Notes: generated by a model from the letters alone, not told the origin. 35,939 nt of DNA from Planctomycetota bacterium (GCA_023430365.1 JAEZAS010000192.1:1-35939); one strand, 5' to 3'. Positions 25,542-33,654 are shown, counted from the stretch's first letter. Numbers and translations: made by a program.

Positions 25542-27120
25542 CACACTCAGTCTTGCCAAAAACACCGTCGATTGCGACGTTTCCGAGCATTTTGAAACGC
25601 CATAGCTTTCGACGGTGGTTGGACTGATTGTCGATCGCGAAAATGTATACACCGGCCGCCTTCCCGTCCAATGCCACGCCTTGAAACGCCTCCTTGACCA
25701 GATCGCGTTTCTCCTTGAAGGTCAGGCCATCTGATGTGAGTAACCGTTGTCGCTCGATTACCTTCTTAGCATTGGAGTATCGAAGTGTCTTGCCGAGCCG
25801 AGCGACGAAGTGGTCGGCTGTCAATTTGACCAGTTCCGGGGATGGCACACTTGCACGCTCCGACCGTAGCTGTGACAACTGCGAATTGAGTTTAGTTTCT
25901 TCCTCGACCAAGCCATCCAACGTCCGTTTCGCCACTTGCTGCGACATGGTGTTGTCCCCAATGGCCGCAACAATGCGATCCGTTCGCTTTCTCACCGATG
26001 CGAGTTGCTTTTCGATGCGGGCCTCGCGTTCGTCCAATTCCTGCAACTTCTCACGGTTGGGGATAGCCTTGTCCATTGCTTTCTGAACGGCAGTAGGATT
26101 GCCGTAGAAGTCAAGCACGAGATCGATCACGGCTCGCTCCAGTTCATCGGCGCGAACCCAGGGGCGAGGGCGGCAGGTACACTCTTTGCCACCTCCGTTG
26201 CGACACGGATGGCGGTAGTAATGGTGGCCGTTCTTGTTGGTCTGGCACTGCATCCGGTAGCCGCAATGGCCGCAGTAGACTAGACCGCTAAGGACATACT
26301 CGTATTTCGGGACGCCATGATAGGTCTTGTTGGCCTTTGCCTTCGCGTGAAGGGCAGCAATCGTCTTAGCGTCAAGCAGCGGCGGTACTTTGATTACAAC
26401 TTCCTCATCCCATCCGAGTTCGCGGTCGTTGAAATGCTGCACCCAATCCGTACCCGAACGTTCCATCAAGACCTTGTGCAAGTTGGAGTGGTTTACCCTG
26501 TACTGCTGAGCCAAGTCGGCAAGTCGTTCTCCCTTTAGGTATCGCTTGGCAATGTCTTTGATCATTGCCGCTTTGTCGCGATCCAGATACCACTTCTGCT
26601 GCTCCTTGTCCCATAGTCGGCCAAACGGGTAGCGGCTTGGCGGGCCGGTTGGCTTCCCTTGCCTAGCGGTGGCGACTCTGCCCATGTAAGTGCGACGCTT
26701 GATGGTGTCGCGTTCCTCCTCCGCGACGGCTGCATGCAACCAGTTTGTAATCTTCGATCCACGGCTGTCGTGCGTGCCACAGCAGTCCACCACCTCAACT
26801 CCGAAGTCCGAGTGCAAAGTCTTGGCAGAGGTGATAATGTCGACCCCATCGCGACCGAAACGCTTCACATCGTAGGATACGACGACGTCAAAAAGCCCGT
26901 TGGCAGCGTCCCGCATCATCCGCTGGAAATCATGACGGCCGGCAATGCTCTTTCCGCTCTTGGACTCGTCGATGTAGAACTCGATGAACTTCCACCCCTC
27001 CGAGGCGGCCTTGCGTCGAATTGCTTCCTGCTGGTTGGGTATGGAGGTGTTGTCCTTCTGTGCCGTCGAAGAGGTACGACAGTAGCCCACTGCACGAAGT
27101 TGCTTTTGCTTCTTAGACAT
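25459..27120 (-). CDS. large serine recombinase (element integrase)
   Basis: A 553-residue large serine recombinase. The resolvase domain holds the catalytic serine (S17 in YCRTSS), with YDVKRFGRDGVD and GSKITNWLHAAVAEEERDTI. The recombinase domain spans about residues 170-270. A zinc ribbon follows: YCGHCGYRMQCQTNKNGHHY and further cysteines in KECTCRP. A coiled-coil then carries LDEREARIEKQLASVRKRTD. It integrates and, with a directionality factor, excises the element. ATG 27120 has AGAGAGG upstream. Oddity: its last 20 codons lie antisense to the yjbQ fragment, beyond the proposed attL core, so the integrated gene has a chimeric tail. Confidence 0.93.
   Translation of the reverse strand: MSKKQKQLRAVGYCRTSSTAQKDNTSIPNQQEAIRRKAASEGWKFIEFYIDESKSGKSIAGRHDFQRMMRDAANGLFDVVVSYDVKRFGRDGVDIITSAKTLHSDFGVEVVDCCGTHDSRGSKITNWLHAAVAEEERDTIKRRTYMGRVATARQGKPTGPPSRYPFGRLWDKEQQKWYLDRDKAAMIKDIAKRYLKGERLADLAQQYRVNHSNLHKVLMERSGTDWVQHFNDRELGWDEEVVIKVPPLLDAKTIAALHAKAKANKTYHGVPKYEYVLSGLVYCGHCGYRMQCQTNKNGHHYYRHPCRNGGGKECTCRPRPWVRADELERAVIDLVLDFYGNPTAVQKAMDKAIPNREKLQELDEREARIEKQLASVRKRTDRIVAAIGDNTMSQQVAKRTLDGLVEEETKLNSQLSQLRSERASVPSPELVKLTADHFVARLGKTLRYSNAKKVIERQRLLTSDGLTFKEKRDLVKEAFQGVALDGKAAGVYIFAIDNQSNHRRKLWRFKMLGNVAIDGVFGKTECVNESAACSPAPALLARRCARRLTRPGG
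25521..25523. other. proposed attL core (AAC)
   Basis: Similarity to YjbQ ends at the asparagine codon AAC; element DNA follows. The same AAC, at the same codon of yjbQ, is found at 35745-35747. Large serine recombinases need only a very short shared core, so this fits, though the exact crossover bases are inferred. Confidence 0.6.
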
Positions 27121-27435
27121 ATCTCGACCTCTCTCGACCGCTGAACTGAAACTAAAAGCGGGGGCGGCATGGCCATCCGGTCGAGAAGGAATTGCCCAGC
27201 GTAGCTACTCGCTGTGCCGCCCCCAAACTGCTTTTAATTGTTACCTGTCTACCAACGAGGCGCTACGAAGGTCAAATCGCGGGACGGTTGACTGCTGCTC
27301 TCAATGGATCTGGCACAGTGAACTGGAAAGGATCTCGGAGCCAGCCACCTACCTCACAGCAGCCGGCGAGTTCCTTGTCCACCGCCTGGAAGACAAGGAG
27401 CCTTCGCCGTACCGCCCTCACCTTCAACGTCACGC
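27121..27435. other. non-coding spacer inside the element
   Basis: No gene is supported in these 315 bases between the recombinase start and the next minus-strand gene. It contains the recombinase ribosome binding site and a long inverted repeat (27154-27235). Confidence 0.4.
27154..27235 (-). terminator. long-loop inverted repeat, possible terminator
   Basis: GGGGGCGGCA (27160-27169) pairs with TGCCGCCCCC (27215-27224), and AAAAGC (27154-27159) with GCTTTT (27230-27235), leaving a 45-base loop. It lies between the minus-strand terminase run and the recombinase gene and may separate their transcripts, but the large loop makes this uncertain. Confidence 0.4.
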
Positions 27436-27921
27436 CTAAAAGGTTGTGGGCGGCAGCGGTAATGCCTCGCTGTCGTCGCCGTGGCTGCTGTTTACGGTGC
27501 TTTGTCCACCTGTGCCCCGGTTACGAACCGTTTCGTTATGGACACCCCCAAGAGGCCGTTGTGTAGGGGCGTCAAAGTTCATAACCGGGGGCACGAGTGG
27601 TTGGTCGTCTTCGTTACCAACTGGGGCACCGGCGGCCCCGAAGTACGAAGGGCTGGGTTCGTCGGTGTCCGGCAGGCCGGCAATTGGATTGGTGTGCTGG
27701 ATGGGATCAAAGTTCATTACAGGGATCGCCAGCGGCGCGTCCTCTTCGGCTGGCGGCTGGTTGCGAACGAGCTTGGACGACGTGTTTTTGACGAGTTGGG
27801 CTCGCTGCTCCTTCTCGCAGCAATCCACATAGGATTTGACGCCGCGAAATGAGTACGTCGACCCGTCGGCTCGCGTGCCGACCAGCAATTCGGGGTTCAC
27901 TCGTCTGAGGGTTACAAACAT
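27436..27921 (-). CDS. small hypothetical protein of the terminase cluster, with PVMNFD repeats
   Basis: A 161-residue protein. The N-terminal ~45 residues (MFVTLRRVNPELLVGTRADG, then TYSFRGVKSYVDCCEKEQ) look folded. The rest is acidic, proline-rich and probably disordered. The peptide PVMNFD occurs twice (about residues 67 and 112), each in a run ending in P or T, suggesting a short linear motif that binds a partner. The ATG at 27921 has GGAGG upstream; the frame extends further but without support. Fourth gene in the minus-strand run TerS, TerL, coiled-coil protein, this protein. I do not recognise the family. Confidence 0.65.
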   Translation of the reverse strand: MFVTLRRVNPELLVGTRADGSTYSFRGVKSYVDCCEKEQRAQLVKNTSSKLVRNQPPAEEDAPLAIPVMNFDPIQHTNPIAGLPDTDEPSPSYFGAAGAPVGNEDDQPLVPPVMNFDAPTQRPLGGVHNETVRNRGTGGQSTVNSSHGDDSEALPLPPTTF

Positions 27922-27956
27922 GGACAGTCCTCCGCGTTGGGCTAAGGCTTGGGTCT

Positions 27957-28433
27957 CTAGACTTGGATGTGTGCAATCGAGTTTGCGAACTCGTCGCACC
28001 GGGCCGCGTTCTCAGTTGCTTGGAGCCTGGCGCCATTAGCCCCCGGCGTGGCGACTCGCAGACGTTCCTCTACTGCCTCAAGCTGGGCACGAAGCTCCTG
28101 CACGCCACGCTGCATCGACTTGAGCCGTTCCAGTTCCGAATCAGGCGGTGGCGGAAAGCCCCAGTCGCGGCTAGCGTGGGCCTGCGAAGCGAGCTGTCGC
28201 TTTAACTCGTCGAACTCAAGCACCGCACGGCGAAGCCGCTCGCGGAAGTACACAATCTGCATCTTTGCCAACTCGGCCGAGTCAGTCGGTGGTTCGAGCA
28301 TGTCGCCATAGGCAGACTGTCCCATCCGAGCACCGTCGCGGTAGTACAACGTGCCATTGATGCCGACGCAGTCAGCACCGTGGATAATGTCGAAGTGTTC
28401 GCGTGCTCGGGCGTGGGCGTTTTGAAAGCTCAT
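27957..28433 (-). CDS. small coiled-coil protein downstream of TerL
   Basis: A 158-residue protein. The first ~70 residues (MSFQNAHARAREHFDIIHGA, with GINGTLYYRDGARMGQSAYG) form a compact region. From about residue 78 it is largely helical and coiled-coil (LRRAVLEFDELKRQL, then LKSMQRGVQELRAQLEAVEE). ATG 28433 has AAGGAGAG upstream. It begins 12 bases after the TerL stop, so it belongs to the same operon. Position after TerL is where phages often have a portal or head gene, but the size is far too small for a portal. Unknown function. Confidence 0.65.
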   Translation of the reverse strand: MSFQNAHARAREHFDIIHGADCVGINGTLYYRDGARMGQSAYGDMLEPPTDSAELAKMQIVYFRERLRRAVLEFDELKRQLASQAHASRDWGFPPPPDSELERLKSMQRGVQELRAQLEAVEERLRVATPGANGARLQATENAARCDEFANSIAHIQV

Positions 28434-28444
28434 GGGTTCTCTCC

Positions 28445-29851
28445 TTAAAAGACTCCGACCTTGGACTTGGCAGCGAAGGCCACATCGCAAACGCCGGCCA
28501 CGGCATTGGCAACGTCGTCGTGGCCGCCCCTTGGATGCGAAATAATGTCCTTACCACCCGATCTTGTGCGGCGTTCGAGGCTGGTAAGCTGGTTAATGAG
28601 CGTTTCATCGTCGAGCAGTTCGATCTCACCACTGCACAGCCGGGGCAGCAGTTCTAGATAGAGTTGCGACACGTTCTTCTCCGCTCGCTCATAGCGGATG
28701 CCGCACGCTTCAAAAGAATTCTTTACAAATTCTGCGGCGTAATTGTCTCCAACCAGTCGCTTGATGCCGAAGCGTTTGAGTTGCTGAGCCATCTCGCCGC
28801 AGACTTCGTAGGGCGAAAACGGTGGGCGGTAGCGGCGGATCAGGTCAAGTACCACCTTGCGGCCCTGCTTGTGGGCAATCGCCAGGGCCGCATCATCTCC
28901 CCTGCCTCCTGAGACGTCGGCGAATGCCCAGTACTTGATTCCATTGCGTGGCATCAACTCCGCCCGGTCTTTCTGTACCAACCCTTCTACGACCGCTCTG
29001 GAGATGAAGTCCGTCAAATCCTCACGAAACGCTCCCATGTACTCGCTAAGAGCGGCCTGCTTGTCCTCGGCCATCGCCTCATCGATCACCTTCTGGGGCA
29101 AGGTCGGGTTGAGTGTTCGACTGGGGCAGTTCCACACCAGGGCCGTGCCGTTGTCGTTGCCCCAGTTCTTTTCGTAGGTCTTCCAGGTCCAGCCCTTGCG
29201 AGCATAAGGGGACGAGATGGCAATTAGCTTTCCGCCCAGGGTGGCGAGCGACGGCTTGATGGCTCGCACAAGCTCGGTGTCGCTTTTGATCTTGGCGTCA
29301 TCATCCACGCCGAAGAAAGCCGCTTCATCGATGATTACGCAGGCATTCGAGTAGCCGCGAACGGTCCGAAAGTCACCGGCCAGGATTTCAATACGGATGC
29401 CGTTTCGCAGGTGGAAGCCGTCTTTGGTTTCGTTTGCCACAACTGGCTTGAGGATGGGTGTGGCAAGGATGGCCCGCAGGTAGTCTTTGACGATGCGGCC
29501 CTGTGGCTTCGTTGGTGCGCACACCGCCACGACGCCCTTTTCCCCCTTGGCCAACTTCTTCTCATGGCCAGCCAGCACCGCCTCGTAAGCACCAATGGTG
29601 GCCGCGATCCGCGACTTTCCGCTCCGGCGTCCGGTGAGAAGGAGAACCGTGCTAAAGCCTGCCGCAGGAAGTAGCGCGGGGTCTCGTCCAGTGCATTGGC
29701 GGATTAAATCGTGCCCCGAGCGGGTAGTTGGCAAGCCATATACGACTCTCAGAGCATTTATCCATCCTCTCCAAGAGTCGAGTTTGCCATCCTTGTCAGC
29801 CAGGAAGGGGCGAAACAGTTCGGGTTCTTTGATGGCCTCGACAATGTTCAT
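28445..29851 (-). CDS. phage-type terminase large subunit
   Basis: A 468-residue TerL, the DNA-packaging motor and nuclease. The ATPase domain has Walker A LTGRRSGKS (72-80), Walker B with the catalytic glutamate CVIIDEAAFF (171-180), and the coupling motif ISSPY (212-216). The nuclease domain has the RNase H-like acidic residues D312 in AFADVSGGRGDDAALAI, D369 in LVGDNYAAEFV and D445/D446 in GGHDDVANAVAG. All motifs needed for both activities appear intact. Its ATG overlaps the TerS stop (ATGA), so TerS and TerL are made together. No portal or capsid gene exists in the element. Confidence 0.88.
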   Translation of the reverse strand: MNIVEAIKEPELFRPFLADKDGKLDSWRGWINALRVVYGLPTTRSGHDLIRQCTGRDPALLPAAGFSTVLLLTGRRSGKSRIAATIGAYEAVLAGHEKKLAKGEKGVVAVCAPTKPQGRIVKDYLRAILATPILKPVVANETKDGFHLRNGIRIEILAGDFRTVRGYSNACVIIDEAAFFGVDDDAKIKSDTELVRAIKPSLATLGGKLIAISSPYARKGWTWKTYEKNWGNDNGTALVWNCPSRTLNPTLPQKVIDEAMAEDKQAALSEYMGAFREDLTDFISRAVVEGLVQKDRAELMPRNGIKYWAFADVSGGRGDDAALAIAHKQGRKVVLDLIRRYRPPFSPYEVCGEMAQQLKRFGIKRLVGDNYAAEFVKNSFEACGIRYERAEKNVSQLYLELLPRLCSGEIELLDDETLINQLTSLERRTRSGGKDIISHPRGGHDDVANAVAGVCDVAFAAKSKVGVF

Positions 29852-30222
29852 GCCCGGTCCTCCAAGAAGGCTTTCAGACCGCCAGCCTCATGGACCTTCC
29901 GATCTAGACCGAGCTTGGTAAGCAGGCCCGAGAGAGCATTCACAGCCTGCGTGAAGACAGCAAAATCCAAAGGCTTCTTACCCCGGATGGCGTCGCACTC
30001 CATCGTCTCAAGCTGCAGAGCCAGAAATACGGCCCGCTCGCACAGCAACTCTTTTTGATAAGAGTCGGCCCCGGTGTCTTGCTTTAGGGCCTTCACCCGG
30101 CGGCGAATCTCTTTCACCACCGCGACCCGGTTGTCCTGTTCTTGCCAGAACTTGGGCTTGAAGCGTTTCGAGAGTGAGATTTCACGCTTACGGGCTTTGC
30201 GGATGTCGTCGCGGTCTGGCAT
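29848..30222 (-). CDS. terminase small subunit-like protein
   Basis: A 124-residue, charged, helical protein directly upstream of TerL and overlapping it by four bases. The basic N-terminus (RDDIRKARKREISLSKRFKP) is suited to DNA contact, and the rest (AVNALSGLLTKLGLDRKVHE) matches the C-terminal helix style of small phage terminase subunits, where a KLGL-D element is common. TerS recognises the packaging site and loads TerL. The family call rests on position, size and style rather than on a full match. The ATG at 30222 has GAGGA seven bases upstream. Confidence 0.72.
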   Translation of the reverse strand: MPDRDDIRKARKREISLSKRFKPKFWQEQDNRVAVVKEIRRRVKALKQDTGADSYQKELLCERAVFLALQLETMECDAIRGKKPLDFAVFTQAVNALSGLLTKLGLDRKVHEAGGLKAFLEDRA

Positions 30223-30422
30223 TGGTTTGTCCTCGGTGAGGCGAACTCAATACCAGGGTTAGGCCATCCACAACTCGCTTGGCTACGACGATTGTAAAAT
30301 TTCTTACTCGTTTCTCGGTTGTTCTACCGTGGTTGTGTCGTACCCGATGGCCGCTAATACGAACAAACTCAACCATTTACCGCCTGTTGGTAGGGGGCCT
30401 GGGAGTCGCCTACAATGCCCGC

Positions 30423-30728
30423 ATGGACGCCAAGCAAAAATCCATCGCGATTCTGGAGTCGTTTCGGCAGCGGAAGCCCATGTACATCCAGCCTGTCACG
30501 GTCGAGACGGCAGTTTCCTTTTTGGGCGGGTTTTATCTTGCCTGCACGGTTTGCGGCTTGGTTACTCAAGGGCCAGAACTCTTTGAAGCGACAAAAGCCC
30601 GTGGCTGGGATGTTGGGTCCGCGTGTCCAACCCCGGCCATGCTTGCGAGCGGCTTGGATGCCGAGGCGACGATAGATGAGCTGATTTCGATTTACCAAGA
30701 AGCGTTATCGCGAGCCAGCAACACATAA
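30423..30728 (+). CDS. small hypothetical protein in the element
   Basis: A 101-residue protein beginning MDAKQKSIAILESFRQRKPM. Two or three helices and one hydrophobic stretch (VETAVSFLGGFYLACTVCGL) are visible, which could be a single membrane segment or buried helix. It is the only plus-strand gene between TerS and the small recombinase. The ribosome binding site is weak; the frame is open upstream to 30279 but the first part lacks protein-like character. Unknown. Confidence 0.5.
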   Translation: MDAKQKSIAILESFRQRKPMYIQPVTVETAVSFLGGFYLACTVCGLVTQGPELFEATKARGWDVGSACPTPAMLASGLDAEATIDELISIYQEALSRASNT

Positions 30729-30775
30729 TCGGTCCACTACCCGCAGGCGAGCCGCCCACAACCAGTAGCTTCCAA

Positions 30776-31372
30776 CTAGCTCGCCTCACCCAGCAGCCTG
30801 TAGACGGTGGGCCGGGTGAGCCCTGTGGCCCGAGCAATCGCAGCAATCTTGGCCCGCTCGGCTTTCATACGGTGGACGGTTGCCACCTGTTCCTTGGTGA
30901 CTGACAGACGCCTTCCTTTCTTACTTCCGCCCCAGCGCTTGCCCTTTGCACGGGCAGCAGCTTGGCCGGCAAGGATTCGCTCAGCCCGGCACTCTGTTTC
31001 GAACTGTGCAACGCTGGCGAGCATGTTTGCCACCATGCGGCCTGCTGGTGTGGAGAGGTCGATCCCCTCTCGCAAGCTGACGATGTTGACTTTCTGTTTG
31101 TGCAAGTCATCGAACAGAGCGGTGAGCCCCTTGGCTGTACGGCCCAGTCTGTCCAGTCGCCAGCACACCACGGTTGCCACTTCGCCCCTTTGGATAGCGG
31201 CTTCGAGTTTGTTCCAACCTGGGCGGTTCATCGTCTTGCCCGTAAAGGTGTCGCGATACCACTTCACAGGTTGGCCCTGTGCTGTGGCCCAGCGTTCGAG
31301 GTCTGGTTCCTGGCTACGCATGTCTTGCTGCTTGGTGGAGACGCGGCAGTAAATCGCAACATGTTTTGACAC
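30776..31372 (-). CDS. small serine recombinase (resolvase/invertase family)
   Basis: A 198-residue resolvase/invertase-type serine recombinase. The catalytic S12 is in IYCRVSTKQQD. The domain continues with VATVVCWRLDRLGRTAKGL, IDLSTPAGRMVANMLASVAQ and FETECRAERILAGQAAAR, and ends with a DNA-binding helix-turn-helix (IAAIARATGLTRPTVYRLL, about 177-195). The start is GTG 31372 with AGGAG nine bases upstream. Within the element it could resolve multimers of the circular form or invert a segment; no clear res sites were identified by eye. Confidence 0.9.
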   Translation of the reverse strand: MSKHVAIYCRVSTKQQDMRSQEPDLERWATAQGQPVKWYRDTFTGKTMNRPGWNKLEAAIQRGEVATVVCWRLDRLGRTAKGLTALFDDLHKQKVNIVSLREGIDLSTPAGRMVANMLASVAQFETECRAERILAGQAAARAKGKRWGGSKKGRRLSVTKEQVATVHRMKAERAKIAAIARATGLTRPTVYRLLGEAS

Positions 31373-31716
31373 GACGAGGGCTCCTGTGGGTTGGGACGTG
31401 TAACGGTTGGCCCACTGTAAGCCTGTCTTCCACGAACTGGCGATCCTGGGTTTTTAGTTGGGGGTTTACACTTCCGTCACAGTGGAAATGCCGGCAGGCT
31501 GGTACTTGGTGTGGTGGGATTTTTTCGAATACACACCTTTTACACCTAGGGCTCCCCAGGGGCCGCTACAGGGGTGTTCTTGGCCCAGGTGGCCCCGGTA
31601 CACCCCCAAACCACAACAATCGCCGTACACAGCAGCCCAGGCGGGTTGTACGGGTCAACAAAAAGGGCCAAGGGGTTCGCCCTTGGCCCAGTGGTTCGCA
31701 GGTTGTGGTGGCCGGG
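31373..31716. other. non-coding spacer in the element
   Basis: No gene is seen in these 344 bases. They include the ribosome binding site of the resolvase gene, an inverted repeat GGGGTGT (31571-31577) with ACACCCC (31600-31606), and the terminator at 31655-31689. Confidence 0.4.
31655..31689 (-). terminator. intrinsic terminator of the lysine-rich protein gene
   Basis: On the minus strand GGGCCAAGGG and CCCTTGGCCC (31689-31665) form a perfect 10-bp stem with a five-base loop followed by TTTTTGTTG. Confidence 0.88.
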
Positions 31717-32037
31717 TTACTTCTTCGCACACCCCGGCAGGTTCTTACCGTTGTTCCAGGCCGACAACCAACCCCGCACAGTATTCAACTGGATACCAGT
31801 CACCTTCGCCTTCGCCAGAATCGCCTCGGCTTGCTTGGGCGACTTGTCCTCCGCCTTCGTCCAGGCTCGCCAGACAAGTTCCTTTCGACTGGGCTGCTTG
31901 GTTGCTTTCTCGGCCTTGGGTTGCTTGGCCGGCTTGGTGGTGTCCGGCACGGTGTCGATGCCAATGGTCACCACTTCTTTTTTGGTCGACTTCTTGGCGG
32001 TTGGTTTCTTGGTGGTGGTGGCGGCTTTCTTGGACAT
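31717..32037 (-). CDS. lysine-rich basic protein, histone H1-like tail with small C-terminal domain
   Basis: A 106-residue strongly basic protein. The first half is a K/T/A/P-rich tail (KKAATTTKKPTAKKSTKK, with TKPAKQPKAEKATKQP) as in bacterial histone H1-like proteins. The second half (LVWRAWTKAEDKSPKQAEAI, with VTGIQLNTVRGWLSAWNNGK) looks like a small helix-turn-helix-like domain. It probably binds DNA, either as a nucleoid-type protein or as a regulator of the element. ATG 32037 has AAGGGA upstream; own terminator. An inverted repeat TCTCTGG/CCAGAGA (32143-32165) lies upstream and might be its operator. Confidence 0.75.
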   Translation of the reverse strand: MSKKAATTTKKPTAKKSTKKEVVTIGIDTVPDTTKPAKQPKAEKATKQPSRKELVWRAWTKAEDKSPKQAEAILAKAKVTGIQLNTVRGWLSAWNNGKNLPGCAKK

Positions 32038-32263
32038 GGTGGATTCCCTTGACCTGGTGTTTACTGGCCAGACACAGCGTCCAGCCGGTAGACCCAGGGT
32101 AGGCGGCTTTCCGGTTAAGCGCGATCCCGATTTGCTCCAATTTCTCTGGTAGGGTTTTCCAGAGAGTAAAAGCGTGTTGTTACTTTCCCTGTGGGGTGTA
32201 GGGAGGGAAATGCCGGGGTGTTTACGTGGGGTGGTGTAAGCCGTGGTGCTTGTGGAGCTAGAC

Positions 32264-33577
32264 CTATTGGGTGGGTGTTGTTTGTTTGGTTTGTTTGTGT
32301 TTCGTTGGTTTCGCGATGGTTTTCTTATCCACTTTGGCAGTTGTTTTCAGTGGTAGCCCCAGCTTCTCCCTCAGTTCGTTTGTGAGCTTGGGATTGTGCT
32401 TGAGCCAGCTTGCTCGTTTGCCACGGTTGGAAACTTCGATTGCTTTGAACAGGTCGATGATGGGCAGTTTGGATTGTCCGGCGTTGAGGATTTCCAAGTA
32501 GTCTTTGCCGCCAAGGTAAACGAGCGGCAGTTTGATCCCGGCTAGTTGCTTTCGTACCTTCTCCGCCCAAGCCCGTTGCTCCTCTTTCGAAAGCTTGGGG
32601 AGATAGGTGTCGTACGGCTCGGTTACCTTGTCTGGAGGCAGCAGCCCATGCTCTGCGGACAAGATAAACCACTGGATGCAGTTCTTCTGTGCCCAGCGAG
32701 CAGCACACTTGAAACCTGATCCCTTGTAGAGATCGCGTGCTGGGACGGCTTTCTCCACTTTCGTGTCGCCACAGGGAACCAGTCCTAAGATTTGATCTGT
32801 CGCTTCCAGCTCTTTGGCGTGTGTCGTGGTATCTACAAACGGACAGTCTTCTGGGAAGTTGCGATCGAGCAGTTCCTTCTGCAATTCGGTTAGCTCAGCG
32901 TCGTCACCAAGGTGATGAAGAATCCATTTGCGGTAATCAACCTGACTATTCGGTTCAGCAGTGTCGCGATGATTTTCGGCCTCAACAAACAGGCTCGCAA
33001 TCGGTTTAAGTTCGTCTTTGAGTTTGTCCAGCCAGTGCTGGAGGACGCGGCTATTGTTCCCCCGCGAGTGGCGACCTAAGAGCACCACTTCATCTCGTTC
33101 CCAGGTTTTGAGCGTGTTGGTGAGGCAATGGCCAAGCGACCGGCGAGCTTCCATCACTTCAAGCAATTCAAGGTTTGGCAGCGGAGTCCGAGGCTCTTTG
33201 AAATACTTCTCCTGCTCAATCTGCTCATTCCGCTCGATTCGAATCAGGGCTAGTGCTTGGGCCAGTCCCAGTTGCTTGCCCTTTCGCTTTGCCTGTTTCA
33301 GCATCGTCTGAAGGTTGTCCCAGTTCTCCGCGATTCGGATGTAGGCTCGGGCGGTTTCCCTGGATGCTAAGAAATGATTATCCAACCACTTGGACCAGCA
33401 ACCATGCCCGATTTGTTTCTTGATAGCGAGCAATTTGAAACCGGCCTCAGCGTACAGGTCCAGCATCGCCCGAGCTTTCTTTGAGATCCTCCGGTGGAGT
33501 TTGTTCACCTCAGCGGTCAGGGTCTCGACCTCGGGCGTGACGTAAATCTCTCTCGGAATGGGAATGAGCTTGTTCAT
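32264..33577 (-). CDS. DUF3102-like N-terminus fused to DUF6884-like C-terminal domain
   Basis: A 437-residue protein. Residues ~47-87 (GFKLLAIKKQIGHGCWSKWL, then SRETARAYIRIAENW) resemble the DUF3102 plasmid/phage DNA-binding segment. The middle is helical. Residues ~264-345 match the DUF6884 pattern: ILGLVPCGDTKVEKAVPARDL, then IQWFILSAEHGLLPPDKV with EPYDTYLPKL and RAWAEKV. That domain is similar in wording to domains seen near archaeosine/queuosine-type base modification enzymes; a catalytic role is not established. The C-terminus is lysine-rich. ATG 33577 has GAGGA upstream. It may act in replication, partition or DNA modification of the element. Confidence 0.7.
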   Translation of the reverse strand: MNKLIPIPREIYVTPEVETLTAEVNKLHRRISKKARAMLDLYAEAGFKLLAIKKQIGHGCWSKWLDNHFLASRETARAYIRIAENWDNLQTMLKQAKRKGKQLGLAQALALIRIERNEQIEQEKYFKEPRTPLPNLELLEVMEARRSLGHCLTNTLKTWERDEVVLLGRHSRGNNSRVLQHWLDKLKDELKPIASLFVEAENHRDTAEPNSQVDYRKWILHHLGDDAELTELQKELLDRNFPEDCPFVDTTTHAKELEATDQILGLVPCGDTKVEKAVPARDLYKGSGFKCAARWAQKNCIQWFILSAEHGLLPPDKVTEPYDTYLPKLSKEEQRAWAEKVRKQLAGIKLPLVYLGGKDYLEILNAGQSKLPIIDLFKAIEVSNRGKRASWLKHNPKLTNELREKLGLPLKTTAKVDKKTIAKPTKHKQTKQTTPTQ

Positions 33578-33605
33578 GGTGGTCCTCGTGGCATGGTGTT
33601 CATAG

Positions 33606-33620
33606 CGGTAATGGTTACCG
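33606..33620. promoter_or_regulatory. palindrome upstream of the DUF6884-fusion gene
   Basis: CGGTAATGGTTACCG is a 6+3+6 inverted repeat, 29 bases upstream of the start codon of the minus-strand gene, a place suited to an operator. Confidence 0.5.
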
Positions 33621-33654
33621 TTTTGGGTTGGCTCCTTTCGTTGAGGGGCCTCTA

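Noticed and set aside
27192..27566. Plus-strand open frame over the spacer and the small minus-strand gene
   Set aside because: It overlaps a better supported gene and has a basic, cysteine-rich shadow-like composition.
30279..30422. N-terminal extension of the small plus-strand gene in the element
   Set aside because: The segment lies in the divergent promoter region of TerS and has no protein-like conservation.
31571..31606. Inverted repeat GGGGTGT/ACACCCC as a replication origin
   Set aside because: A single short repeat with no array and no initiator beside it; the region next to the winged-helix gene is a better candidate.
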